Positions 54,331-63,591 of a DNA stretch of 64,000 bases are shown here, in pieces. The translations under genes were made by a program, and so were the position numbers. Position 1 is the stretch's first letter, and the number at the start of each line of letters is the position of its first letter. The notes beneath the pieces are model-generated. The model was not told the origin of the DNA. It was given only the letters and a program-made list of their open reading frames with translations, and searched no databases. The stretch lies in contig NZ_CP009526.1 in assembly GCF_000969985.1 (NCBI RefSeq), forward strand, positions 1,488,001 through 1,552,000, written 5' to 3'. This DNA is from Methanosarcina barkeri str. Wiesmoor (GTDB lineage: Archaea; Halobacteriota; Methanosarcinia; Methanosarcinales; Methanosarcinaceae).

Positions 54331-56916
54331 TTATCTTTTCTTACTTCTACACAGAAAAATACAGAATAGACATACAACGCTGCTGATTATACTAAATCCA
54401 GGAATATTTTTACTTTCTTCGGCTATCTTATTTTCAACAGTGCTTGCAATATTGCTTGCGTTACTGCTTGTACTACTAATTGCGTTACTGCCTTCATTAC
54501 TGCCTGCGTTACGGCCTGTAGTATTATTTGTGGCTTTTTGAGCAGATTCTGCAGCTATTGTTTTGCCTTCGTCTTTTGTACCTGTTATTGCGAAGGAAGA
54601 GTAGCCAGGTACGTTTGCTGTGAAATGCAAGAACTGATCATCTTCACCTGTTAGACTTACTGGCAGTTCTATCCATTCTTTTTTCTCATCATCGTACCAG
54701 TCAAGTATAATTGAGGACTTGTTTATGTTACTCTCATCTACCCATGAAGTATTAACTTTAAAATTGACAGTTGGACTCTCAATATTCTTTGAGGTGCCAT
54801 AACCACCGTTTCCAACCCATATATTGAATGATTTGTAGACGATACCTTCAGGAAGCTCGGAAACCAGGCTCGACTTATTTTTCAGTTCCTCTACTATTGT
54901 AGTGGTCTTTCCTACGGTTTTTGTTGATCTGAATGTTATCGATTCAACACAGGTTGCATTATTTATAAAATTAAAATTCACATCATTTCCACTGGCAATA
55001 AAGGTCTGTACAGTCTCTTTTACCTGGACGTTCTTCGCTGGTTCAGGGGATCCACCAACGCCACCACTGCTACTTCCACTCTTGTGGCTGTGTCCTCCAC
55101 TACTGCTACCACTGCTACTGTCGCTGTCACTATCACTGCTACTATCGCTATCACTGCTACTATCAATTTCGTTGTTACTGTCACTGCTGCTAATAGTGTC
55201 GCTGTCACTGTTACTGTTGCTTTCGTTATTACTATCGCTTTCGCTGTTGCTATCACTTTCACTAATAGTGTCACTGTTATTGTCGCTGGAATTGCTTTCT
55301 TCCAGTACGTTTATTGTACTGATTGTTGAGGCTGTTTTGTTTTCATTAACTACTGTCAGGTTGACTTCATAGTTTCCAGAAGAAGAATAAGTGTGCATTG
55401 GATTTTGCTCGGTTGAGGTTTCTCCATCTCCAAAGTTCCAGTACCATTCGTTTGCATTTTGCGATAGATCTGTAAATTGCACAGAGAGAGGTGCATAGCC
55501 GCTCGTGGTATCTGCATCAAAGTTCGCTACAGGAAGTATTTCTTCTTGATCCGGCTCTTCCTCTACAGTTATACTTAGAGATTTTGATCTCGAGCCATTT
55601 TCATTATTTACGGTCAGGACAACAGTATAGCTTCCGGCTGATACATAGGTATAAGCTGGGTTTTGCTCGGTTGAGGTAGTTCCATCTCCAAAATTCCAGT
55701 TCCATTCGTTTGCATTTTGCGATCGATCTGTAAATTGCACAGAAAGTGGAGCAGAGCCACTCGTAGTATCTGCATCAAAGTTAGCTACAGGAATGATTTT
55801 TTCTTGTTCCGGTTCTTTTTCTACATTTATACTTAGAGATTTAGAACTCGAGCCATTTTCATTATTTGCGGTCAGGACAACTTTATAAGTTCCAGCTGAA
55901 ACATAGGTATGCGCTGGATTCTGCTCTGTTGAGGTAGCTCCGTCTCCAAAGTTCCAATTCCATTCGTTTGCATTCTGCGATCGATCTGTAAATTGCACAG
56001 AAAGTGGAGCAGAGCCACTGACAATGTCTGTATTAAAATTTGCAGTAGGAAAAACTTTTTCTGGAGTTGGTTCGCTCTGAACAATTACTTTTTGAGTCTT
56101 TGAGTTTGAGCCCTTTTCATTTTTTACAGTCAAGACAACGTTATAGTTTCCAGCTTCAGAGTATGTATGCTTTGGGTTTTTCTCTGCTGAAGTACTTCTG
56201 TCTCCAAAACTCCAGGACCAGGAAGTTGCATCTGTACTTTTGTCAGTAAATACTACGCTTAGTGGGGCTTTTCCAGAGGTAGGCGACATAGAGAATGCAG
56301 CAACCGGTGAGTTTACATCGTTACTTGTGTCATCGTTACCTGTGTCATCGTTACCTGTGTCATCGTTACCTGTGTCATCGTTACCTGTGTCATCGTTACC
56401 TGTGTCATCGTTACCTGTATCGTCGCTTCCACCAGAGTCCCATCTAGCATAGTACGGCAATCCTTCTTTATACACGCCACTAACACTTTCTGTTGTAACT
56501 GTTTTTGTATCATAAGATGTGTCTATAAATTGTCCATTTCCTATGTATATTCCAACATGACTGACAAGCCAGTAATTTCTGTTATTTTTAGTAATGTCTT
56601 TTTTCCAAAAAATTACATCTCCAGGCGTGGGAGAAGTTGTAGTAACATAATATGCATTTTTTTTCATATTAGGCACGGTTTGGAATACAATGTCTTTAGC
56701 TCCGGCTTGCTTGTATACTTGATACACTAAGTGAGAGCAATCAATGCCAGATCGGCTGTTGCCACCATGTACGGATTTAACTCCAATCCAGCTTTTTGCG
56801 GCTGCGACTACTGTAGATTCAGATGTTCCTGCAGGAGCAGCTGATACAAGGGGTATAAATGCTATTAAGATAGCTACAAGGAGTATGGCCATTAATTGAT
56901 GTTTATTCATCTTCAT
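54331..56916 (-). CDS. Secreted NlpC/P60 hydrolase with PKD repeats and a PGF-CTERM anchor
   Basis: The 861-residue protein has a signal peptide (LMAILLVAILIAFIPLVSAA). An NlpC/P60 domain (~30-160) follows, with the nucleophile Cys60 in GIDCSHLVYQVYKQAG and His120 in VSHVGIYIGNGQFID. Then come a (DDTGN)7 spacer, four PKD domains (~202-545, each with W.W.FGD and NP.HTY), a Ser/Asn/Asp-rich linker, a PGF-pre-PGF-type domain (~635-800) and a C-terminal PGF-CTERM signal (PGFSIISSVVCLFCIFLCRS). The last implies processing by archaeosortase and lipid anchoring on the surface. NlpC/P60 enzymes cut peptide bonds of bacterial peptidoglycan, which this archaeon lacks, so an outward antibacterial or symbiotic role is possible. 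Confidence 0.92.
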   Translation of the reverse strand: MKMNKHQLMAILLVAILIAFIPLVSAAPAGTSESTVVAAAKSWIGVKSVHGGNSRSGIDCSHLVYQVYKQAGAKDIVFQTVPNMKKNAYYVTTTSPTPGDVIFWKKDITKNNRNYWLVSHVGIYIGNGQFIDTSYDTKTVTTESVSGVYKEGLPYYARWDSGGSDDTGNDDTGNDDTGNDDTGNDDTGNDDTGNDDTSNDVNSPVAAFSMSPTSGKAPLSVVFTDKSTDATSWSWSFGDRSTSAEKNPKHTYSEAGNYNVVLTVKNEKGSNSKTQKVIVQSEPTPEKVFPTANFNTDIVSGSAPLSVQFTDRSQNANEWNWNFGDGATSTEQNPAHTYVSAGTYKVVLTANNENGSSSKSLSINVEKEPEQEKIIPVANFDADTTSGSAPLSVQFTDRSQNANEWNWNFGDGTTSTEQNPAYTYVSAGSYTVVLTVNNENGSRSKSLSITVEEEPDQEEILPVANFDADTTSGYAPLSVQFTDLSQNANEWYWNFGDGETSTEQNPMHTYSSSGNYEVNLTVVNENKTASTISTINVLEESNSSDNNSDTISESDSNSESDSNNESNSNSDSDTISSSDSNNEIDSSSDSDSSSDSDSDSSSGSSSGGHSHKSGSSSGGVGGSPEPAKNVQVKETVQTFIASGNDVNFNFINNATCVESITFRSTKTVGKTTTIVEELKNKSSLVSELPEGIVYKSFNIWVGNGGYGTSKNIESPTVNFKVNTSWVDESNINKSSIILDWYDDEKKEWIELPVSLTGEDDQFLHFTANVPGYSSFAITGTKDEGKTIAAESAQKATNNTTGRNAGSNEGSNAISSTSSNASNIASTVENKIAEESKNIPGFSIISSVVCLFCIFLCRSKKR
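56314..56423 (-). repeat. 15-bp repeat encoding DDTGN
   Basis: Seven in-frame copies of a 15-bp unit (TCATCGTTACCTGTG on the plus strand) encode the acidic spacer after the NlpC/P60 domain. Copy number is likely to vary. Confidence 0.9.
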
Positions 56917-58302
56917 TTTTGCTCAGTGCCCGTACTTTACTAGCTTAGTTGTACTATCTGCATTTTATTATCATTAGAGTAACGCAATGACTCAACTGAA
57001 CTCTTTGAAACATGACTCAATTTGAATGTAGACTCGGTACCAGTACTCATTTATAAGCATGAAATTGGATACATTGACTTTGCATTTATAATCATCCAGT
57101 CAGATTTATCCAGTATCCTCTTCACCAAATATCTAGCTTTTCCTTTATGGAAATGGCTTTCTTAATAAAAATGACAGCAACTTTTGTCTTAAAAATGTGG
57201 TTATAAATGTAGTTACTCTGGTGCGTACGGTATATTCAGCAGTTTAACTTTAGAGTTATGTGACAATGAAAAGAGCTGACAAAAAGAAAACGTTTAAAGC
57301 CTTTAAATTAAAAAAAAGCGTTTATTACTGATGATTATCTCAGATATCCGTTCTGAATGAGACAGCTGCTCAGAATTGATTATAACAACGTAAAATAAGA
57401 ATGTAAAATAAGAATGTAAAATAAGAATGTAAAATAAGAATAAGAGTAACTGCGCAAATACCCGAACTGCAATTTAGATTTAGAATCCATCTTATCTGGC
57501 TCTCTGCCATTCCAATTTTCTTACTTTTTCATTATTATTTTCCATTTTTAATATTTTTATTGTATTTTCATATTTACTTCAAAATAAAACTCGTATGTTT
57601 ACTTCGTAATTGAGCCTTAAGCTTTTATTTTTCAGATTTGATCTTCTCCGGGAAACACTTCAGAAAGCTCAGGATTTTTGAAATCTGTACAGGCCTGCTA
57701 TCTCGCAGGAGGAAACCATGTAGAACTGGGTCCAGGGGTTTTTGTGAAACTATTTCCTTCATTTTTGCTACCTTTTGACTCTATTTTCTTTTAATTATAT
57801 CAATAAATATATAGGAATACGGCAGCTTATTACCTAGTTATTATATTTTAATATATCCCTCCACTATAAAGCTTTCATACCTTTAAAGTTTTAAAAAACA
57901 GGCTCCAAATTCAAAGTATTAGGTTTTTGGTTCTCTATAGAATAGAGTTACTTTAAGATTTTTTCATTAAGAGAAAAGAAGCTCAACTTTGAGCTTTTCG
58001 GTCAGTTTCTCCGAGTCTATGCTTCTGAAACAAGAAGGAGTTCCTTTTTCAACTTTCATAGATTTTGTATATATTAACATTTCCAGCAAAGAATAGAATA
58101 GAATAGAATAGAATAGAATAGAATAGAATAGAATAGAATAGAACAGATTTTTAGTCTTGCCACATAGGTAAATTCATGGATTTCACTTGCTGTAGCTTCA
58201 TTCAAACTCAGGAATCCGACATAAATTTTTGCCTTATTTTCTGTAAGTTCCGGCTTCTTGAGTTTGCAAGTTTGATTCCATTGTCCTCTGCACTATTTTT
58301 GT
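56917..58302. other. 1.4-kb gene-free region
   Basis: No convincing gene is seen on either strand. It contains a 13-bp repeat GTAAAATAAGAAT, four copies (57390-57441), and a 5-bp repeat GAATA, about ten copies (58091-58145). A less AT-rich patch near 57640-57750 (CTCCGGGAAACACTTCAG and GCAGGAGGAAACC) could be a gene relic or RNA. Confidence 0.6.
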
Positions 58303-58791
58303 TCAGGTAGTATTATCAATCTTCTTCAGTGTTGTAAGTATTATTTGCAGGCTCTCCTTGTATGCAAGGATATCCTCTTCACCCAGCCTTCTGAGAATCT
58401 CGGAGACATTTTCTTCAAGTCTTCCTATAAACCATTCCCTGTAAGCTTTCCCTTTTTCGGTGAGAGAAATAAGGGTTTTTCTACGGTCCTGGGGGTCTTT
58501 TTTCCTGCAGACAAGTCCTTCTCTTTCCAGAGCATCGATCATGCTTGTTAAACTTCCCTTCTGAAGATCAAGGCATTTTCCCAGGGTTGTGGGCATAATA
58601 TTGTCTATTGACCCAATAATCATAATCGCTCGATTCTGATTTTTATTGAGGTTATACGGATTGTCCCCTGGTTTGTGAAATATTTTAGCAAAATTTTTTT
58701 GAAACAGATTAATTATCTCAAACTGGATTTTTACTGTTTCTTTTATCTTTTCTTCCTTCATTGGTATCACAGTCAGGGGTCTTGCAGTCAT
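58303..58791 (-). CDS. MarR-family transcriptional regulator
   Basis: The winged-helix protein has 152-162 residues. The DNA-binding part contains LDLQKGSLTSMIDALEREGL and the wing CRKKDPQDRRKTLISLTEKG. Helices at both ends provide the dimer interface. Two starts are possible: ATG 58791, or ATG 58761 (MKEEKIKETVKIQ), which has a GTGAT before it and a more natural N-terminus. It lies downstream of a MATE exporter gene on the same strand, so a local exporter-regulator pair is likely, though 600 bases separate them. Confidence 0.9.
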   Translation of the reverse strand: MTARPLTVIPMKEEKIKETVKIQFEIINLFQKNFAKIFHKPGDNPYNLNKNQNRAIMIIGSIDNIMPTTLGKCLDLQKGSLTSMIDALEREGLVCRKKDPQDRRKTLISLTEKGKAYREWFIGRLEENVSEILRRLGEEDILAYKESLQIILTTLKKIDNTT

Positions 58792-58920
58792 AATTCGGAT
58801 GATAAAGACAGAATAGTAGCCATTAGAAATCGTGTTACGAGACGCTGCTTGTCCAGTAGATTTGTTTGCGAGGTGTTTTAGTTGAATCTGCTGGTTCTAA
58901 CAGGCTTTACTGATTTTCTT

Positions 58921-58977
58921 GAGTCAGACTGGATTTTAAGAGTCAGACTGGATTTTAAGAGTCAGACTGGATTTTAA
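58921..58977. repeat. 19-bp tandem repeat, 3 copies, upstream of marR
   Basis: Three exact copies of GAGTCAGACTGGATTTTAA lie about 130 bp before the marR-type gene. Confidence 0.95.
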
Positions 58978-59170
58978 TATCCTCATCATCCGAATTGACC
59001 ATTTTTAATTTAACTAGTCAGTTTCTTACTGTTAGATTTCAAACTAAAAAGGAACTGGGTTTATTTATATTTTATGATTTGATAATCATAATATATTTAA
59101 GCATCAGCCGCCACTATATGGTCAAATTATTTTCTGTTTCCCCTTAGTTAATTATAAAAAATGAGCTTGA

Positions 59171-59311
59171 AAAAAAGATATTCTTTGGAAACCGAGATTC
59201 TGATGAACTACACCGAATAACGGAAGGCAGCAAGGTCTATAAAAAAGATATTCTTTGGAAACCGAGATTCTAATGAACGACACTGAATAAAGGAAAGCAG
59301 CGAGGCCTGTA
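59171..59311. repeat. 70-bp tandem duplication between the MATE and MarR genes
   Basis: A unit starting AAAAAAGATATTCTTTGGAA is present twice (59171 and 59241) with about nine differences. It lies within 230 bases of the 3' end of the exporter gene. Confidence 0.9.
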
Positions 59312-59398
59312 TGTTTGATAATCAAATATACGACAGAAAAAAGCTGTGAAAAAACTTGATAAGTCATTCTCATGCAGGAATAAGTGATCATTTTCCAT

Positions 59399-60856
59399 TC
59401 AGCACTTCCTTTCCACCGCCTCCTCTTTTATCATACACTTCAAATACACCTGCACCCACAAAAAAGCAATCACTGAACCAATTACAGTGCCCACAACCAA
59501 TCCCCACCATACTCCAAGTAATCCCCAGTCGAATCCGAATGCAAAAAGTAAGGAAAATAAAAGAGTCATAACAAGGCTCCGCAGAAGAGTGGCAGCAAGG
59601 GCGTTTGTGCCTTTTCCTGCACCCTGGAAGAGAGAACCTGAGAGCATTCCGAAAGTGATGACTGGATAGAAAATCGTCATAATTTTAAGGAGTCTTGTCA
59701 GCTCAGGAGCGATATGGGCTGCATTTTCGGTATGTGTAAAGACAGCAGCAATATCTTGAGCAAAAAGGTACACTACAGCGGCAATTATTGTTTCTACGAA
59801 AAAACCGACCTCAATTGCATAGATAAGGGTATTCTGTGCTTTTTTAAAATTTTTTTCTCCAAAAGCGGCCCCACTGATCGAGACTACAGCGATTGAAATT
59901 CCTATAATGGGAGCAACTGCAATACTTGTTACTCTCCAGGCTGTAGCGTAAACTGCAACTCCGTCCGTACTGCCAACGGTTGCGATAACAAAGTTCATTA
60001 TAAGGGCAGTCAGCGCCAGAGCAAACTGCTCTATAGATGAGGGAATTCCTACCCGGAAAATATCCCTGATAATTGATTTGTCGAATTTGAAAGAACGAAA
60101 CCTGAAAGAAACATAGGTATCTTTTTTAATAAAAAACCAGTAGAACATCAGCAGTCCCGAACTGGCAAAAGAAATAACTGTAGCCAGGGCTGCCCCTGCA
60201 ATTCCAAGCCCCAGAATGTATATAAAAATGGGGTCAAGCACTATATTAAGGCCTGAGCCAAGAACCATGGATCTCATAGCTCTTTTTGAATCTCCTTCAC
60301 TTCTCAGGATTGAATTCGCAATATTTGTAAAGAAAAAAATAAAACTGCCTGCAAAAATCACCCTGGCGTACTGGACTCCGAGTTCGGTTGTTTTTCCGGC
60401 TCCGCTGTACATGAAAAGCTCCTTTATAAATGCAAGTCCAAGAGCAGTAAGAGCAACTGTGAGGATGAGCATTATCACGAAGGCATGAACTGCAACATTA
60501 TCCGCACCTGCTTTATCCCTGGCTCCTATGCGTCGAGAAATTGCAGCTCCTCCTCCAACCCCTAACCCGCCGGTAAGTGCCATCTGGATTACATAAAATG
60601 GAAAAGCAAATCCAACAGCAGCCAGGGCATCAGCTCCAAGTCCGGAAACCCAGAAGGTATCAGTAAAGCTGTATATCGTCTGAACAGACATGGCAACTAT
60701 TATGGGAATTGAGAGCTTGACAACGGCTTTTCTGGGATCACCGAGGAGAATACTCACTCCTTCTGTACTTTTTTGAAGGACTTCTTCTTTTTCTCCCCTC
60801 TCGTCCCATGAGTATTCGTCAGCCTCCTCGCTTCCGATTAATGGTCCAGTGTTCAT
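59399..60856 (-). CDS. MATE-family multidrug/sodium exporter
   Basis: The 485-residue membrane protein has twelve predicted spans in two homologous halves. The first half starts LGDPRKAVVKLSIPIIVAMS and the second DIFRVGIPSSIEQFALALTA. GGGAAISRRIGARDKAGADN and LRSEGDSKRAM are family-typical loops. It probably exports organic cations in exchange for Na+ or H+. A 45-residue acidic N-terminal tail precedes the first span. GGCGGAAG lies 5-6 bases before ATG 60856. A MarR regulator gene follows downstream. Confidence 0.95.
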   Translation of the reverse strand: MNTGPLIGSEEADEYSWDERGEKEEVLQKSTEGVSILLGDPRKAVVKLSIPIIVAMSVQTIYSFTDTFWVSGLGADALAAVGFAFPFYVIQMALTGGLGVGGGAAISRRIGARDKAGADNVAVHAFVIMLILTVALTALGLAFIKELFMYSGAGKTTELGVQYARVIFAGSFIFFFTNIANSILRSEGDSKRAMRSMVLGSGLNIVLDPIFIYILGLGIAGAALATVISFASSGLLMFYWFFIKKDTYVSFRFRSFKFDKSIIRDIFRVGIPSSIEQFALALTALIMNFVIATVGSTDGVAVYATAWRVTSIAVAPIIGISIAVVSISGAAFGEKNFKKAQNTLIYAIEVGFFVETIIAAVVYLFAQDIAAVFTHTENAAHIAPELTRLLKIMTIFYPVITFGMLSGSLFQGAGKGTNALAATLLRSLVMTLLFSLLFAFGFDWGLLGVWWGLVVGTVIGSVIAFLWVQVYLKCMIKEEAVERKC

Positions 60857-61617
60857 TATCTTCCGCCGTTTTTCTCCCCTTGCCTTTAAAATTAAGTGTA
60901 CTTTGTCTGTTCTTTTCTGTTTTCTTCTGCTTTTAACATTTCCTTACGTACCAGACCAGTCTCATTTTTTATTCAAATGGGATTTAAAAGGAACAAGTTT
61001 CTCTGATTTCGTGCCGGGTTAAAACTATAGAAACTTGCGTTTTTTTTCGTTAGTACCTGTTAATTATCTTGAACAGGAAACATCCCTTATTAGAAACCTT
61101 TATTCAATAAATATCCTGTTTGAGATGGTATCTCAATAGATCAATATTGTAATTAAAAAACTTTCTTGTAATTAAAAAACTGTCCTATAATTAAAAAACT
61201 ATCTTATAATTAAAAAACTGTCCTATAATTAAAAAAAACGGTCGTCTTCTTTTGCTCAGTTCTATAAACTTCACACTAAAAAACTTACCTAAGTTATGAC
61301 AAGGTCTGAGATGTGGAATTCTGAGATGTGGAATTTTCATTTATATGGAGAGGGTCATGAGTTTTATATATAAAAAAGTAATACTCAAAACCATCTTTCA
61401 TTGAACCGCTATTTACTGTTAGACTTATTGACTACATATAAGAGACGAAAACAATATGAAGACAGTAATATTTAAAAATCAAAGTTTTAAAAATAATCAG
61501 TTTCCTTTTTTCTTATGGACAGAAAAAATCACGATTTATCGCTCTAGGCTTAACGCGTGAAACTTTTATTTCAAATATTATCTTTGTGCAAATTTCTGAA
61601 ACAAAAAGGTGAATATT
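60857..61617. other. Intergenic region between the divergent MATE and KUP genes
   Basis: This 760-bp promoter region serves both genes. It holds a 19-bp repeat at 61149-61240 (five copies, core ATAATTAAAAAACTGTCC) and a two-copy repeat of CTGAGATGTGGAATT (61306-61335). A TATA-like TTTTATATATAAAAAAG stands near 61353. No gene is seen. Confidence 0.6.
61149..61240. repeat. 19-bp tandem repeat, 5 copies
   Basis: Units such as TGTAATTAAAAAACTTTCT and TATAATTAAAAAACTGTCC alternate. Each carries an A6 run. Confidence 0.9.
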
Positions 61618-63429
61618 ATGTTTTCCAAGTCAGAGTTCAGAGAAGTAGTAAAGTCTATGGGTCTTGTTTTTGGAGATATTGGAACAAGTCCCATTTATAC
61701 TTTGACTGTTATTTTCCTTCTAACAAGACCTACACACACTCACATAATAGGAGTTTTATCTTTAATTATCTGGACACTTATCATACTTGTGACTGTGGAA
61801 TACGCCTGGCTTGCAATGAGTCTGGGTAAAAAAGGGGAAGGGGGTACAATAGTCTTAAAAGAAATACTTGTTCCTCTGCTCAAGTCAAGTAGAAACGTAG
61901 CTTTTGTTACATTGTTAGCTTATATAGGAACATCTTTCCTCATGGGAGATGGGGTAATTACCCCTGCAATAAGTATTCTGAGCGCAGTCGAAGGCTTGCG
62001 AATCATTCCTCAGTTCGAAAACATAGGCCAGAGCACTATTATACTTATTTCTGCTGCAATTGCAATAGCACTTTTTTCAGTTCAGAGCAAGGGAATAGAA
62101 AAAATTACATGGGTTTTTGGGCCTATAATGGTTCTATGGTTTGCAACTATTGGATTCTCAGGCATCGCCTCTATTTTCTATACCCCAGAAGTACTCAAAG
62201 CCATCAATCCTTATTATGCTATCAGGTTCCTTCTGGACAATGGGATTATAGGATTTTTTGTACTATCCGAAGTCATCCTGTGTGCTACAGGGGGTGAAGC
62301 ATTATATGCTGATATGGGACACCTGGGAAGAGAGCCTATCTTAAAAGCCTGGAGATTTGTATTTCTAGCATTGGTTTTGAATTATCTCGGGCAGGGTGCA
62401 TTTCTTATCCGAAACCCGGGTTCGACAAATTTTTTGTTTGAGATGATAAATCAGCAGGCAAACATACTTTATATCCCATTCCTTCTACTCAGTGTCGTAG
62501 CTACAATTATCGCTTCTCAGGCTATGATCAGTGGCATGTTCTCTATAGTATATCAGGGAATAACTACTCGGATAATACCGATGTTGAAGATTGATTACAC
62601 CTCCGGGGTATTTAAGTCTCAAATCTACATAAGTACCGTAAACTGGTTACTCCTCGTTTCTGTATTATTTATGATGCTTATATTCAAAGAATCAAGCAAA
62701 CTTGCAGCTGCATATGGCCTTGCAGTTACAGGAACTATGTCTATTACGGGCATAATGATGACTTCTATATTTTATCACAGAAAAAACATAACCAAAGCTC
62801 TTATTTCGCTATTTATAACGTTCATTGATGTGGTGTTCCTTCTCTCAAATAGCTATAAAATCCCTCACGGAGGTTACTGGTCAGTCATCATAGCACTTTT
62901 CATCCTCTCTCTTATACTCATATATACGTCGGGACAAAAGAAGCTGTATAAACTGATGAAGCTCATGAAGTCCAAAGATTTTCTTGAAAAATACAAACAA
63001 GTTTATGCTACTCAAAATAAAATCATGGGAACTGCCCTCTTCTTTACACGCGATATCGAAAGAATTCCCCAGTATATTTCCCATGTAATGTTTAAAAACA
63101 ACATCATTTACGAAAACAACATTTTTATTTCCATTATCAAGTCAGACAGTCCTTTCGGAATAGAAACCTCGTTCACAAAAGAACCGGCAAAAGGGTTAAA
63201 AATTTTAGAGATACGAGCCGGATATATGGAGATTGTTAATGTTGAAAAGATCCTTAAAGACCAGGGAATTGGTGAAAAAACCATCTTCTACGGAGTAGAA
63301 GATATCTTTACTAAAAATATAATCTGGAGAATCTTTTCCATAATTAAAAAGGTATCGCCTTCCTTTGTCCAGTTTTACAAGCTCCCTACTGACGAACTTC
63401 ATGGAGTTATGACGAGGTTCGAAATGTAA
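61618..63429 (+). CDS. kup: KUP-family potassium uptake transporter
   Basis: The 603-residue protein has twelve membrane spans in the first ~440 residues and a cytoplasmic C-terminal domain. The N-terminal signature is GLVFGDIGTSPIYTLTVIF. EGGTIVLKEIL, GDGVITPAISILSAVEGL and GGEALYADMGHLG are also diagnostic. Such proteins import K+ together with H+. ATG 61618 follows GGTGA by 5 bases; the upstream GTG 61609 is itself part of that site. It is somewhat shorter than bacterial Kup (~620), with the shortening in the C-terminal domain. Confidence 0.96.
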   Translation: MFSKSEFREVVKSMGLVFGDIGTSPIYTLTVIFLLTRPTHTHIIGVLSLIIWTLIILVTVEYAWLAMSLGKKGEGGTIVLKEILVPLLKSSRNVAFVTLLAYIGTSFLMGDGVITPAISILSAVEGLRIIPQFENIGQSTIILISAAIAIALFSVQSKGIEKITWVFGPIMVLWFATIGFSGIASIFYTPEVLKAINPYYAIRFLLDNGIIGFFVLSEVILCATGGEALYADMGHLGREPILKAWRFVFLALVLNYLGQGAFLIRNPGSTNFLFEMINQQANILYIPFLLLSVVATIIASQAMISGMFSIVYQGITTRIIPMLKIDYTSGVFKSQIYISTVNWLLLVSVLFMMLIFKESSKLAAAYGLAVTGTMSITGIMMTSIFYHRKNITKALISLFITFIDVVFLLSNSYKIPHGGYWSVIIALFILSLILIYTSGQKKLYKLMKLMKSKDFLEKYKQVYATQNKIMGTALFFTRDIERIPQYISHVMFKNNIIYENNIFISIIKSDSPFGIETSFTKEPAKGLKILEIRAGYMEIVNVEKILKDQGIGEKTIFYGVEDIFTKNIIWRIFSIIKKVSPSFVQFYKLPTDELHGVMTRFEM

Positions 63430-63555
63430 CAACTGATGTAAAAACTGATATTACATTCCGGACCTTCAAACGGTAATATTATTGTATCTAATTTTTATTA
63501 CTTTTTTTTTAAAATCCTTAATTATACACATACATTACATTGAATAATTAAAGAG

Positions 63556-63567
63556 TTATATTATATA
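63556..63567 (+). promoter_or_regulatory. TATA box for the PIN-domain gene, probable leaderless mRNA
   Basis: TTATATTATATA is centred about 30 bases before ATG 63592. With the usual archaeal spacing, transcription would start at or within a few bases of the ATG. Confidence 0.55.
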
Positions 63568-63591
63568 CTTCCCGGCTCTATATCCATTTAT

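Noticed and set aside
55020-55274. Thr/Val/Ala-rich reading frames within the PKD gene
   Set aside because: They are shadows of the Ser/Asp-rich linker in other frames.
56240-56452. Repetitive plus-strand protein (SSLPVSSLPV)
   Set aside because: It is antisense to the DDTGN spacer of the NlpC/P60 gene, and the repeat alone keeps the frame open.
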